NCBI GenBank assembly: GCA_020064725.1
Contig: JAGTWJ010000011.1
Coordinates: 310,001-374,000 of the forward strand
Source: Drechslerella dactyloides
Taxonomy: Eukaryota; Ascomycota; Orbiliomycetes; Orbiliales; Orbiliaceae
Direction: 5' to 3'
DNA length: 64,000 bases
The translations under genes and the position numbers were made by a program. A model generated the notes under the pieces. It saw only the letters and a program-made list of their open reading frames with translations, did no database searches and was not told where the DNA came from. Below are positions 1 through 12,115 of this stretch, piece by piece (position 1 is the first letter of the stretch; every line of letters begins with the position of its first letter).

Positions 1-2172
1 TCCTGATGAATACGGATACCAGTGCAGCGAAGAGCGACCACTGTGTGCCGCTTGCGTGGAAGCCGGCCTGGAATGCCTCTACAGTGTTGAAGACACGGCC
101 CGGCATAAACGCACGGTTCTGCATAAAAAAATAAAAGATTACGAGACGGACATTGAGAAATACGAGCAGGTGCTCGAACACATCAAGACATCTGGCGTCC
201 CGGCCTTACACCGCGTGCTGAACGTAATCAGTGACCAGGCGCCGCTAGAGGATATCATGCTATTCATCCGCAACGAGGAGAGCTCGTACCCGCCCATCGG
301 CGCGATATCCCCTGAGCCAGCCACCTCTGATCTCAGCTTGCTGATGAACGAGCAGTGGGAGAGCCTGCAGTCACAAGGATTCCTCAACACCGAGCTTGTA
401 GACGACCGTCCGATCTTGAACCTCGCTGCGGCGCCATGGACAACTGTCACCGATAACGACGAGCTGGTCTCGCATCCCATGTCACTATATATGACATGGG
501 ACGACCCGGTCTGGCACCTATTTGACTTCGACATCCTTATCGACGCGATGAAATACGAGGACCTGACGTATTGCTCTCCCCTTCTCGTTAACGCGACGCT
601 TGCAGAAGCATGTGTAAGTCAATACATACCATACGATCCGCAGTATCGCCAAGGCATAGAACCGCCGCTGTGCAGATGATCACTGTACTACTCTCCTTGA
701 TCTCAAAGTTTGTGACGTAAAAGATCTCAACTGTTGCTTGTGAGGTGATGGTATTTTTAGTCCAACAAGGCAATGTCTGCTAATAAGTGATCTAACTTAG
801 CATTATTCTAACAGGATCAGGAATCGTAGTGACCCCCACGATCATAATTTTCTCGGGTACCGGTTTTTCCAAGAGGCGATGAGACTATGGAACGAGGAGA
901 CATCGAGGGAGCCAACGCTTTTGACGGTGCAGAGTGCCTTTATGGGCGGCTTTCAACTTCCAGTGGTTGGTGAACCGTTCTTCTGTAACTGGGGAAATTA
1001 AATGCTTTCTAACAACACGTCAGGACATATGACTGGATTGCCAGATGGCCGCACACAATGCCTCCACCAAAGATTCCGCTCCCATACCTTGAGTCGGCCG
1101 TCCCTCGCGACTACATTATCCTGCCAGGCGAGGAGCCTCTCCCACATCCTATCCAACACGACCTCGAAACCGGTCCGTTCCGCGATCCGAATCTAATCAC
1201 GGAGTGGTATCCGTACCCGTACATCCGCGACCACGAGCCCATCATCATGCGGCTGGCCTTCCAATCGCACACGGGGCTTTCACATCATATTATACGAGCT
1301 TGCTTACAAATAGTGTGAGAATCTTAATAGCGAAAAGTCACTTACCATAACGGACAAGAAGCGTTTCTACGAGCTATTCGACGATTGGAAGAACACACTG
1401 CCGAAAGATCTCCGAGAGGGAAAATGTATCTCCCCGGGCGCCACGTTCATACAGTACGTTGTATGTTTGAGCCCTTAAAGGATCAGTTGAATCATGTCTA
1501 ATGCGATCACTCGTCAATTCGGGTAGCGCGTGGTACCACGCCGTCATCATGGACATCCATCAGAGCACTCTCAGGGATTTGGACAAGGAAGACCCAGCAG
1601 ACGTGGCGATCTTCAAAGCCGACTCTTTATCCCGCTACAACCGCTCCAGAAATGGCCTCTACATCGTGCTGGATACGTACCACCGCCGCAACAGCATGCT
1701 GACAATGACTCAGCCGTTCACGTTTGCCCTGTTGCTCGTTTCGCAGAACGCGACCGGGAGCCTAGCCAAAATCAAGGGACTGGAGACCGCTACATCCGCC
1801 CCTGAAAGCGCGAGTGATAAGAGTGGTGACACTGGCGTCGACAGAGAGCAGATTCCGCGCGGGCCATATGACGAAGACCATATCTTAGAAATATTCGAGA
1901 ATACCCTCATTTGGGCATGTCACGCCAGTCGCAGCTTTGTCACCATCAAGGTCTTCGTCCGGCTGATGCAGCTCGAGGCGCAGCGTCTGAACATCGAGCT
2001 GTCGGACAGAGTGCTCGAGAATCTGCGGCCGGTGTTTCAGTGGGATCAAGAGGACCGCGGCAAGTGGATCGAAGATCTCGAGAAGACGCAAACAAGCCTG
2101 ACATGGCGGAAGAAGAAGACGGAGGCGAATATCGTAGATATGGTCAAAACGCTGGAGCAGCTGTCGGTATAA
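1..2172 (+). pseudogene. NirA-like Zn2Cys6 transcription factor, broken and 5'-truncated by the window edge
   Basis: The reading frame is open from base 2 and shows the last four cysteines of a Zn2Cys6 finger (C-x6-C-x2-C-x6-C), then a coiled linker (about positions 100-200). Exon 1 runs to 613. An intron at 614-800 leads into exon 2, which has the family's RIRNRSDP and LGYRF blocks. Later pieces at 1024-1288, 1290-1453 and 1527-2172 match the fungal-specific regulatory domain; the last two join across a 73-bp intron (1454-1526). Such proteins bind DNA in the nucleus and regulate metabolic genes. The copy looks dead: a one-base frame change near 1289, an in-frame TAG at 1311-1313, and no clean join from exon 2 (ending near 970) to 1024, where roughly 40 residues seen in intact relatives appear missing. 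I recall the family layout; I did not align it. Confidence 0.72.
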
Positions 2173-2671
2173 CGGGCGCGATGTGATATATTTATTGCGG
2201 GGGACTGGTTTTCGAGACAGAGCATAGCTCGTAAGTATGGATGTACATGCTTTCTGCATCAGCGGCATATTCTATACACACACAGCTGTACTGTTATATT
2301 CCCCTGTTGTGTTTTCTACCGCAATATAACGATATCTACGGCCACTGACTCGCTCCATCCGTCCGACTGCTATACCACGCATCCAGAAGACATCACTAAA
2401 CACTACGGGCGGGTCCGATTTGTGCTTGCATGACAAAATGCGCATCCGGAGCGCAATCCCTTCATGCGGCGATCTGTCCATCCGCTTCGGCTACCCGCAG
2501 GAATGCAGCGCACCCGTTAAGGAATCCCTTATATGCAGGAGCCCTCCAGCCATCCCAGACTGCACACTCGCTTCACACCCTGTGCGAAACTCCCTCCATC
2601 ACGCTCTTTAGACGCGCCATTCGCTGACCCCGTAGACGCAGCCCTCATTCGCTTGCTGCCCGCCAATCGCC
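2173..2671. other. Intergenic, no gene seen
   Basis: Spacer between the regulator remnant and the next plus-strand gene. Only short overlapping ORFs without codon-bias support are present. It presumably holds the promoter of the gene starting at 2672. Confidence 0.6.
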
Positions 2672-3440
2672 ATGCCATCGATCTTTGACAAGTGGGTGCA
2701 GGACTACAAGCCGCTGCGGCAGTGCCCGCCCGTCATACCGATAAACCCGCAGCGGACGAGCCCGCCTGCGCCATTCTGCGTGCATAGCATCCGCGCGAAT
2801 TATCAGGGGGAACAAAGCTTTCGCGGGCGGAAGTATTTCCCGGCCACCTGCGATGTATGTCGTCCGCGTCCCCGAAATACTCCGACAATTGCGTAGCAAG
2901 TACCATATCGCGATACAATCGTGCTGACAGTCGCATTTGCGCACTAGATACCGCTGATGCGAGAGGCTGTTCGATTCGTTCCGGCGGCGGTGAACGCATT
3001 TATCAGCGCGCGGCTGCAGGGCGAGAATAAAGAACTGCCGACATGGTACGCATGGTACCACGAGTTTCTAAAGGGTATTTCATCTCTCCGAAACGGTTGC
3101 AGGGGATGTACAAGGTATACTGATATTTCGTGTAGAGTTTCATCAAGGTCGCTTCTGGAAGTACGAGCACTTCACTCGCTGGTATTGCGTCGAAGTCGCG
3201 GCGTCTCTCGATGAAAAATTCAGTAGTCTACGCTGGACGAGGACGATCTGGGTCCCGCCAATGGAAATGCGACGAATGATTAAGGATCTACAAGAATACT
3301 GGGAGGGCAATGAGAGTGCACAGTCAATCACTTCCGCATCGGGAGACACTGAGAGTGTCAAGACAGATGTCTTGGTTATGACAACAGGGAAAGATGGGAA
3401 TATTTGTACTCGGATCGAGACTCTCGTGTCTACTTGGTAA
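2672..3440 (+). CDS. Three-exon protein of unknown function (204 aa)
   Basis: Exons 2672-2854, 2948-3074 and 3136-3440 join in frame (615 nt). Both introns have fungal donors (GTATGT at 2855, GTATTT at 3075) and AG acceptors, with lengths of 93 and 61 bp. I do not recognise the family. The protein has no clear signal peptide or membrane segment. Its middle is rich in Trp, Tyr, Phe and His (WYAWYHEF, then FWKYEHFTRWYCVEV), which suggests a compact folded domain, and the last 45 residues are Ser/Thr-rich. The ATG at 2672 opens the longest frame. The agreement of all three exon phases is the main argument that this is a real gene. Confidence 0.55.
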
Positions 3441-4876
3441 GGAGTGACGAAGACTGGCGCGCTAAAAGTCCTCTTGAATCTTGAATTCTTTTGTATAACA
3501 ATGCATCTTTATTTTTCGTATTCAAGCTCGTCAGACATCGCGGTCACTTTTACTGGCATTTCTCTCATCAGGCGCTATATCTCAACGGAAACAAAAGTGT
3601 ATCGGTTAAGCCTAGCATTAGAACTTACCAGGCCACTCATAGCCAGTCATCGCAGTATTGTCGGCCTCAGTCTACATTCCATATTTATAAGTTGGAAATC
3701 TAAGCTTCAGTATTGTATTGCCGCACCACTATGTGTCTCCAGAGTATAGGAGTAGCTCCTCCCATTGTTCTAGTATGAAATAATTAGATAGGGCCACATA
3801 TGGTCAGATTCCCTATTTTACCTTGAGATATCCTCTGTCATTACTCAAATCGCTCCGGAGCTGTGCACACCTTACGAAACATATGGTGCGCGAAGCACCT
3901 TAGTTTCAAACTCTGGATATGCTCTTGCATTTGCTCAGTCACTTTTCGCGTATTATTATTCTATAAATGGTCGTCATGAGCAAGGCTGACAGCCTGATCG
4001 GCTCTACGTCGTCGTAAACGCCCTGTGGCGTGGTGCATTCCCATGACCTGAGGGTATCGCCAGATAGCTCTGATGTTTGGCGATCGATTTTGAACAGTGG
4101 GTGGACAGATCATAACTTTCCATGACCTCCAGCTGACCGTACTCTGATAGTATCGAACAAGAGAGCTCTTGCTGTTGGTATAGCGGAATAGAAGTCCGGA
4201 TAAATTCTATCATATTGAACTATGAGCACTCATTAGCTTGCTATTTCTGGAGCAAATGAGCGTAAAGATTGGTGGGTAGTCAGAAGTAAACTGTATATAT
4301 ATATATGAGATCATAGGAAGAAAGGTTGACAGCATTCTAGGATTATGATGAAGCTTAAGTTGAAGAGTTCAGATCTGCTGCCATGCATGAAGGAGGGGTA
4401 CTGGGATACTTATTATACTCCCAGAACCCAGCCGCACTTCTAGCTGGTTCCTCTAACTTGTACGAAATAGTATAGCACTCCGGATGGAATTGTCGAATCG
4501 CCGAATGACCATTCATAACTCTTCCGGATAGTATGCTATCGCGATCTTGATTACATAATCCATCCGAGCAGTATCGACAAGTAGAATATCATTGTCATGT
4601 CCAAATCTGTCACTTTTGCAAGACAACGCAAATAGCTACGTGCCCCCGAAATGGAGATATCGCCAGCCTGCTAAGCTGGATCGAATCGTGTAAATGAGAC
4701 GGAACTCGCGTAAGGATGTCTTTAAAGACAGGGAAGCCACAAAGAGCATGATAAGCGATCAGATCAAGTTAGGATTTACATCTCGCTTGAGCCTGCAAGG
4801 ATCGCAGTATTGATGATACGGAGAAAATATCAACTCCGCTTCGATAACTTGTAGCAAGAATTCGCTGGGTTCTGTA
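3441..4876. other. Intergenic, AT-rich, no gene seen
   Basis: This 1.4 kb stretch is visibly more AT-rich than its flanks and has frequent stops in all frames. A short TA run lies near 4292-4303. I see no transposon ends, tRNA-like structure or supported ORF. Confidence 0.6.
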
Positions 4877-6064
4877 TTAAACTCGCCCGCCTAGTCTTGT
4901 CTTCCACTCTTGTAGACCTCTCTCTAGCCGTTTTCCAATATCGTGCCGTTTCTCTGCATCCTCAACAAAACTGACGCGCTCAGTCCACCATTCGATCCAA
5001 CCCTCCTCTCGTACTCCTCTCTGAGAGAAGAGCCCGGTGGATAGGTCGACTAGGTTTCTCCGAGTTAGGCCATCCCAAAAAATATTTGCCCCGCACGTTT
5101 TGCAGAATCCGCGCAGGACGCCGGGGTCGCCTGGTGTCGATTTGTAGGTTCCAATGATGCTGTTATACGTTGGATCTTCGACAAGCTCCTGTCTGCTTGG
5201 CCATGGCACGGTCTCGCCGCTGGGCAATGTAAGTTCAACGCAGACAGTCGGAACGAATATCCAGCCCTGGACTTCTGAACCGGCGATTTTGCGACAAGAA
5301 GTGCAGGCACAGAGTCCGCCGAGAAAACGTTTCCCCGCGGCTGGCTTCTGCTCCTCGCGGATCCACCAAGGGTTTTTTTCATCGACGGCTGGTTGTTCGT
5401 CCGCTGGCGTATAGTTCGGAATGACCAGGTCTGTATTATCGCTGAAAGTATAAGGTGGGAGTTCTTCTGGCCGGCCAGTCGGTCTCGACAGTGTGATTTT
5501 AACACTAGAGCAATAGCAGGTGCCCTCTAGCTTTTGTGGTACTTCAAGATTCCGGGCTTCCCTTTCTCTCGCTACGATATCATCAACCGCCAAAGTGTCT
5601 CTCAACAAGCCGCGTAACTTAACGTCAGACAACCAGCTGGCTAGCCCACCGTCTGGCACACTGTCGATATAAGCTACACAATCGACGCCGAACGTCTCAC
5701 CAGGTGGCAGTTCAACGACACCGGTAGCCAAATAAAAGCCTCTATTCGCATCCTTCGTCAACTCTGGCAAACTGTATCGAAAGAACAGCTGCGCTGAGCA
5801 CGTGCTACAGAAGTAACGAGAACCGATGTCGGACGACTTCCAGACAGTGAGGGTCGCCGGTGGATTGCCGTCCGGGTCAAATGGCGGGCTAGGAGCCTGG
5901 ATCGCGGTCGCGGCAAAGGTGCCTGTCGCCCATCGGCAAGTGGTGCATTGGCAGAAGTGAATATCTTTGTACTTCTTGTCGAGGGGTAGGGTGACTGAGA
6001 AGGCGTGAGTATTCGAGCCACAGTGGCACGCAAGCTTCAGCATAGCCGAGTCCGAGGCCTCCAT
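4877..6064 (-). CDS. Tandem GFA/CENP-V domain zinc protein (395 aa)
   Basis: Two copies of the Mss4-like fold found in glutathione-dependent formaldehyde-activating enzyme (GFA) and CENP-V proteins. Copy 1 (about residues 7-130) shows CHC, the CQCTTC cluster and FCSTC; copy 2 (about 180-360) shows CYC, the CACTSC cluster and FCKTC. In the family these cysteines hold structural and catalytic zinc, and members are thought to act on glutathione adducts, though most fungal paralogues are untested. The start is the ATG at 6062-6064; an in-frame stretch 12 codons further upstream lacks an ATG. It is a single exon. Two fused GFA domains are common in fungi. Substrate unknown. Confidence 0.85.
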   Translation of the reverse strand: MEASDSAMLKLACHCGSNTHAFSVTLPLDKKYKDIHFCQCTTCRWATGTFAATAIQAPSPPFDPDGNPPATLTVWKSSDIGSRYFCSTCSAQLFFRYSLPELTKDANRGFYLATGVVELPPGETFGVDCVAYIDSVPDGGLASWLSDVKLRGLLRDTLAVDDIVAREREARNLEVPQKLEGTCYCSSVKITLSRPTGRPEELPPYTFSDNTDLVIPNYTPADEQPAVDEKNPWWIREEQKPAAGKRFLGGLCACTSCRKIAGSEVQGWIFVPTVCVELTLPSGETVPWPSRQELVEDPTYNSIIGTYKSTPGDPGVLRGFCKTCGANIFWDGLTRRNLVDLSTGLFSQRGVREEGWIEWWTERVSFVEDAEKRHDIGKRLERGLQEWKTRLGGRV

Positions 6065-6674
6065 TCTGCTGGACGGTGGTTCTTGATACGGCGATGGCAA
6101 TCCAAGTAGTCAACGTTGTTATGCAGCGATAGGCGAGAGATGGTTCATAAACTCCTCGATGTCGCTACACTTCACGATGCGGTACAGGTCAGGCGCAGGA
6201 TCCGGTTGCGGGGGGCGTAACGTTATTATAATTCCCTGGATCAGTCAACAACGTTAATCTTATTTTGTGCTACCGTCGGCAGAACCTCGGCAGAACTTTT
6301 GACAGGCAACACGGCTACGTCATTGCCTAATCAAGAAGCCGCCAGAACCCGGAATGTTCTCAGAAAGGAATGGTGGAAGGTGACTGAAGACAGACTGATT
6401 AGGAGCCTTGGGGATGCTGCATTCGGATGGATCTTGGCGTGCACCGTGTAGAACCAAAGTGAGTGCGTGACCGCGTTGATTTTGTGGTATTCTGTTCTGG
6501 CGGAGGACGAGGCTCTGCGCTTTTGTAGGCGCGGCCGAATCTTGTATTCGTGGCATTTACGATCCGTGGTCCTAGAGAATCCGTATATATTCAGTACAGC
6601 ACCATATGTCGTAAATTTTAATCAGCTTCAATTTAACAAGCCTTCGAATAATTTTACTATCCCCCACCATACAA
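6065..6674. other. Divergent promoter region
   Basis: Spacer between the minus-strand GFA gene and the plus-strand F-box gene, so it probably carries both promoters. A TATA-like run lies near 6583-6590. No gene is supported. Confidence 0.5.
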
Positions 6675-8415
6675 ATGGAATCCCCGACCGTCCATGCGTT
6701 CGTCAAGCTTCCCTTTGAAGTGAGTTTCCAGATACTCGCCGAGTTGGATAACCGCTCTCTCAAGGCTTTGCGGCTCGCATTCGTGAACCCGCGAGTATCA
6801 GCAGCGGCTGCCAAATTTCTCTTCGGTTCAGTTCTCAAACTCCGTCTCGGGACCCCCCAATGTCGCTTCACCAGGATACGGGCGCTTCTTAACTGCTTCG
6901 AGAAGCCTGGATCAAGCAGCTGGGTTGAGTCACTTCAAAGCCTCAAGTCGCTTGTAGTGGACACAAGGTTCCCCTTCATAGCCACTGAAGAAGACCTCCG
7001 ACAGTCCAAGGAGTTCTCGGGGGACAAAGTGCCCAAGCTTGATTGCAATTTCGCTTCCAAGGAGGACGCTAGAGAATGGCTCATAAAACATATGGTGATG
7101 GCGTCATACGAAGACCAGAACGAATTCGTAAGGCTTATATCCAGGATACTTGCGAGTGCGAAGAACTTGCAAACAGTCAAGTAGGCCTGTGAACACCCTC
7201 GACCCCTAGCAAATAGCTCATCTAACAACTGCAAACCATAGATGGACTAGCGGCAGTCTCACGCCCATGAATCTCCATTGGGACCTATCCCGGCTCCTAA
7301 GTGACAAAGCGGCTATTATGCAGTATAAACTCGAGGTTACTCTCAACTTCGACTGGACGGTTGCCGAGGGATTCCTCGAGCCCCTAGCGAACCTCAGTTC
7401 TTTCGCATTGGTCGAACAACACGCGGTTCGCCAAGGTAGTCGTTTACCCGCGGCGGTCGCGGACGACATCGTCGGAGTGCTCGCGAGGTCCAAACAACTA
7501 ACGACCTGCAAGATCAACATCATGAGTCGCCAGATAAGGCCACGCTCTCTATCCATACTACAGAAAGCAATCAGGGAAGCAGAATCGCTGCAATTTTTGC
7601 ATTTAGGCTTCTATGATAATCTAGAGAACAGTATGGATTGGAGTGAAATGAAGCGTCTAAACGTTACGGTTGAACTGCGATATCCGCAGAACGATTTTGG
7701 TCGCCCTCCTACATTGACTTCGGTGCTACCTCCTGCAGCCAACCAAGTTGCAGGGCTCCTGACCGGTGCCTACTGCGCTCGAATTAGGCAATTTCAAATG
7801 GTGCAGAATACTTACCTAACCCATGTGGTCATGGGCAATATCAGGGAGGATATATGGCCAAGCGATACCGAGGCGGTGCCGTTTTGGACGGACGTAGTGA
7901 AGGGACATTCAAAGACCTTGAAAAGCGTTCGGCTGTTAGGTAGAGACATGTACAACACACCATGGAGCTGGAATACTCGCCCAGGTAATCTCGCGAGGTC
8001 GGCGTTGGAAACTTGCACACAGTTGGAACATGTGCAGGTCAAGTTCGACTCCTCCACCGAGGAGTTCATTAAGGGTATTGGACGTTCTTCCCCAAATCTA
8101 CACTCCATTTGCATGAATCTTGCACCATTCAATTATCATAGGGCTGCGACTGAGTTGAAGACCTGGAGGTCAGTTGACTCAATGTGGCATCAGCGCCGCC
8201 TAAGAATTTGGACATCGGATAGTCAGGGGCGGTCTAATCATTTTCCAGCAAACTTGCCGCCAGATTCAATTCCACCCCTATTCTTCGACCATGTTGTGGA
8301 AATGTGGCGACTGGAAGAAAGCACCGGCGGGACATATTACTTCGAACGTCTACTCGATCGATACTTGTTTAATGAGGATATCATCGAAGACGACCTTCAG
8401 ATCCATACAACATAG
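6675..8415 (+). CDS. F-box protein with a leucine-rich C-terminal region (559 aa)
   Basis: Exons 6675-7180 and 7242-8415 join in phase (KW...) across a 61-bp intron with a CTAAC branch site. An F-box-like segment at residues 10-55 (KLPFEVSFQIL, then LKALRLAFVNPR) would dock on Skp1 in SCF ubiquitin ligases. The rest has irregular leucine-spaced repeats typical of fungal F-box/LRR-like proteins and would bind a substrate. No catalytic motif is expected. It opens the adaptor-rich block. The F-box is divergent, so the class is likely but the target is unknown. Confidence 0.68.
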
Positions 8416-8766
8416 TAATAGGCGATCATAGAATAAATAACGTCTAAGAAGAGTTGTCTTAGATGTGTATACATTCGGGTGCTCAAAATTTAGAGATGTT
8501 TGGAAACCACTCGTTGTTTCGATCCCTCGCTGAATACAAGCTGCATTTGGGCTATTGTAGCCACAAGTAAAGAATCGCCACATGGAAGACTTAGCCAAAA
8601 ACACAGTCTTCATAAATTGCAGCATATTTTACACCATCTGCATTCAGATTCTCATCGCCATCCGCTTCACCGCTCGGTACGCATTCCGCCGCACCATTCC
8701 ATATAGCCGTCATCACTCCAAGACCGAATAGTGATTGCATTGTCGGACCGACTCGTAGCAGTAACT
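8416..8766. other. Intergenic, no gene seen
   Basis: Short spacer holding the 3' end of the F-box gene and the promoter of the next plus-strand BTB gene. Only short shadow ORFs. Confidence 0.5.
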
Positions 8767-9544
8767 ATGGAGCCACAGCCGAAGACGCCAGCTCGCAATA
8801 CCTCCGTACCGGACAATCTTACACCGGTGCCAAATACATCCCCTTATACCAGTCTGATACCTTTGGAAAAGTAATGATCTTATATTGAGTCAGTGGATAA
8901 TGGTGTTTGTATGCTAATACCATGTTAGGGTTAGGCTTCTACTGGACACCAGAGATTTTAGCGACGTCATCCTGACAGTCGGGAAAGACGGTGAACAGAA
9001 ATCCTTCGCACTCCACCGAATCATACTCGCCAGTCACTCATCATTCCTCAAGGAGGTCCTCGCTGCAAACGATAAGGAAGTGTTTCTCCCCACGATCACA
9101 GCAGACGCCTTCACTTACCTGCTCGATTGGTTCTACGAAATGAAGCTCCCCACTGGGTATGCAAATTGGAAGATAGTAGTTGACCTATTCGAAGCTGCTA
9201 CATTTCTCAAGGTCAATCCCATGCGAAAGCATGTCATGGTGGCGGTCAAAAATGCACTATCCTATTGGCACGAAATAACCCATAGCGATGCTACCGCAGG
9301 CTCCTTCATTTCAGTAGAAGCCGCCACCAATATCTTGATGCATCTCGATAGCATTTCCCGTTCCTGCACTGCAGAAGAGCGGCTTGATCTGAGGTCGAAT
9401 ATTATATGTCAACGCCTACTTCAAGCGATGAGCTCCAAAGATTTTCTCACGGTTTGGAACAAACACGGGGAATCGCTACACGAGCCGCTGAAGATATGCA
9501 TCTGGGAATTCTTGGACAGATGCAGTTTTGAGCCTCGACGCTGA
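8767..9544 (+). CDS. BTB/POZ domain protein 1 (239 aa)
   Basis: Exon 1 (8767-8870) encodes a short Pro/Thr-rich leader; exon 2 (8929-9544) begins at the BTB domain. The 58-bp intron interrupts in phase 2, as in most BTB genes of this window. BTB residues about 36-115 show the hallmark DFSDVILTVG, then FALHRIILASHSSFL and a second half ending in a WFYEM segment. BTB folds dimerise and in many proteins bind Cullin-3, making the protein a substrate adaptor. The C-terminal half is helical and unrecognised, with no Kelch, MATH or zinc motif. Substrate unknown. Confidence 0.8.
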
Positions 9545-10142
9545 TTATATTCAAAGATGGAATATAGGCGACTATATCCATTATTCATTGAAACCATGCT
9601 GTTAGAACTATAGCAGCAATCTTCCTCCACGCTGTCATTTTTTATAGTTTCCAAATTTATGCCCGCTCTATTCCCCCAATAATCAATGAGCCTATCGCAA
9701 ATCCCTTGTCGTTAGCAGCACTGAGTACTGGTATCTCTATTCTAACAATCGGCTGTATAAACGGGCCTTACCAACCATAAACGGCTATCCGGTCTCTTTT
9801 GCTGAAGAATCATCACAATGACATCAAAGATACTAAGTGACTACTGTCGAGAATGCGCAATGCAGATCATCGAATTAAACTGTATCAACTCGACTTTCCT
9901 TCCAGAAGGACGACACCAATTGAGCAAAAATCCGATGATATCATCAAGCTTGGTTCATGCCATCCGACGACCGAAGATGTCATAGCAAGTAACAGAATTC
10001 AGGAACCGAGAAATCGACCATCGCAATCCTGGCAGAAAGCCTGAAAGCTAACCATAGACCTTTTTATCCTAGAATATATGTTGAGCCATTGAGGCTGCAC
10101 GACCTATAAAGATCTTCCAAAGCTCCTAACAACAACGATCAT
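9545..10142. other. Intergenic, convergent 3' ends
   Basis: Spacer between a plus-strand and a minus-strand BTB gene, so both ends are 3' regions. No supported gene. Confidence 0.5.
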
Positions 10143-10892
10143 TTAGACTCTCATCTCGATAGTTCCAAGCAGATCAATCAACCGCGCTCCAAACTCCGCA
10201 CCCATCCATGGCCGCTCTCCGAGCCACTCGGAATACGTCACCGCAAGCTGCAGCGCGGTAGAATTTCGGAGGGCGAGCTTGACTAGACTGTTATCTAGCT
10301 CGAAGAATTCCGCCTTTTTATCATCCGCGATATACTTGAAAAGGGTATTTGCAAACTTGATAGCCGCTGAGAGGGAGATATTGCGGCAGAGAATGCGATC
10401 CACGATTCTCCTGAGAATGGTCATCTGCGCCGCGTTTACCTTCAGGGTTCCAGCAACGTCCAAAAATCTTATCTCCTCGTCTGCATCCCATGAAACAACT
10501 GGGGGACCACTAAAGGTCTGATCTTGGCACCACCGTCCAAGATAGCAAAACCCTAAGGGATCGATGTTCGCGAGCTTAATTTCCCAAGGCCAACCACCAA
10601 CCAGTGCTTCGCTGACCAGCCCCCTAATCACATCGGAATGCTGGGAAAGTATTCTGGTAGCGGGGATGAACGGAACCTCATTGGGACCAACGAGAATAAG
10701 TACGGGTCGACTAGCCATCGGAGTAGCTAGATGCGAAGACTCAGTGCTAGAGGGCCCGAGTTCCGATTCTACTTCTCTGGCAACTCGGGCTTCTAATATC
10801 GCCAGTCTTGTTGGGCGCACCGGTCTCGGGCATTTTACATCGTTCAGATGGACGTCCTCCGAAGCCACGGCCGTTCGGATCGGCTTTGACAT
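10143..10892 (-). CDS. BTB-like protein 2 (249 aa or longer)
   Basis: The frame from the ATG at 10890-10892 shows a diverged BTB fold at about residues 70-165 (LILVGP, FIPATRILSQHSDVI, then a WC segment) and a helical tail. The usual SDV...LHR signature is weak, so the assignment rests partly on layout and neighbours. A further exon is possible: 10982-11136 on the minus strand is open, ends at a GTATGT donor, and would join in phase 2 to an acceptor just before this ATG, adding a Lys/Gly-rich segment. Its own start was not found, so the 5' end is uncertain. Confidence 0.55.
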   Translation of the reverse strand: MSKPIRTAVASEDVHLNDVKCPRPVRPTRLAILEARVAREVESELGPSSTESSHLATPMASRPVLILVGPNEVPFIPATRILSQHSDVIRGLVSEALVGGWPWEIKLANIDPLGFCYLGRWCQDQTFSGPPVVSWDADEEIRFLDVAGTLKVNAAQMTILRRIVDRILCRNISLSAAIKFANTLFKYIADDKKAEFFELDNSLVKLALRNSTALQLAVTYSEWLGERPWMGAEFGARLIDLLGTIEMRV

Positions 10893-11975
10893 ACTAGAGA
10901 GAATATGCCAAATCCATAGTTGATACAAGTCAATATCACTTTGAGACGGATACTGGGAGAAACTACATACTTGATTTTGAGCTCCTGTGTCTTTATACCA
11001 AGATCGTCGCACAATGCTTCCGCTTCCGTTCTTGCAACAGCGAATAGACTCCCAAAGGATTCAATTCTGCGCCCTTTTCCCTTACTTCTTGCACCCCCCA
11101 CGACTGCAGATTTCGGATCCAGACGAATGCCGACCTGATTAGTTGGTTAGAGCCTCCCGGGAAGTAATATTGTCAGATGCTATTCTTCCCTTTCATGGAA
11201 ATACGGAAATCTCGGATTTTGGAAGATTGCTAGCTTGTTATCGATAGGGACCAAGATACTTGACTTCTCCAGCAGAATATTCGATCATTTTATAGCGGCC
11301 GCCCAGAGTTCAAGTCAAGGCTTAGGTTATTTTTTCGCAACAGTGGATCAAATGCTTGAGAGACGATAGGCTCGGCTCGAAGTTTACATCTCGTTCTTGC
11401 TAGCCAAACTAAGCGCACCCAACAATAGAGCTGTAAAATACATCGTAGCACCATATTCGGTAAGCAAACTATTAAACAGGCGAGTCATGTGCAACAGTTA
11501 TAGCAGCTGCCCATGTGATTCCTGGACGGAATGATTGGATGACTCGTCGAACCTATTTACGAGAATACATTGTGGGATATAAGCTTGAAGCTCGTAGGCT
11601 GAAGCTGCTTTATCCCGGATATCCTTGGCCCAGCTGTACTAGATGTTAGTCATATATATATATATATAGGAATACATTCGATCAAACACTTAGAGCTGGA
11701 TCCGAACTTCGATATAGGGTCTGCGCCGAGAATCGCGCAAGTAATGCCATTACTATCCCTCTTTTCCCTATGACAGCTCAGCCAGTTTGAATCGTGTGCT
11801 CGGAGAGCTGTCTAAATTTATAGGATTACACACACCAGAGGGGATCTGAGGAGCAATGCACATGTATTACACGCTCTGATCAGACAGTATGGCCCATACG
11901 TATTTCACGTTTTATCACTTTGCGGATTTACAATCTGGCGCAAGAAAAATATTTCATTAAAACTATCTAAAGCTT
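10893..11975. other. Non-coding or possible 5' exon, then AT-rich spacer
   Basis: Positions 10982-11136 (minus) may be an upstream exon of BTB-like protein 2. A TATAAAA motif lies on the minus strand near 11286-11292. From 11160 to 11975 I see only AT-rich spacer, with a (TA)n run near 11655-11670. Confidence 0.4.
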
Positions 11976-12115
11976 CTTCATCATCATTATCATCATCGTC
12001 GTCGTCGTCGTCATCTTCGTCGTCATCTTCGTCGTCATCTTCGTCGTCATCTTCGTCGTCATCTTCGTCATCTTCTTCATCCTCCTCCTCCTTGTCGTCG
12101 TCGTCTTCGTCGCCG
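11976..12115. repeat. Trinucleotide/12-mer repeat tract (TCATCTTCGTCG-type)
   Basis: About 140 bp of CAT/CGT/CTT triplets, including roughly five tandem copies of a TCGTCATCT-type unit. On the minus strand it reads as GAC/GAA triplets and would encode an Asp/Glu run, but it lies just downstream of the TGA of the zinc-finger gene and in a different frame, so as annotated it is 3' UTR. Confidence 0.85.
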
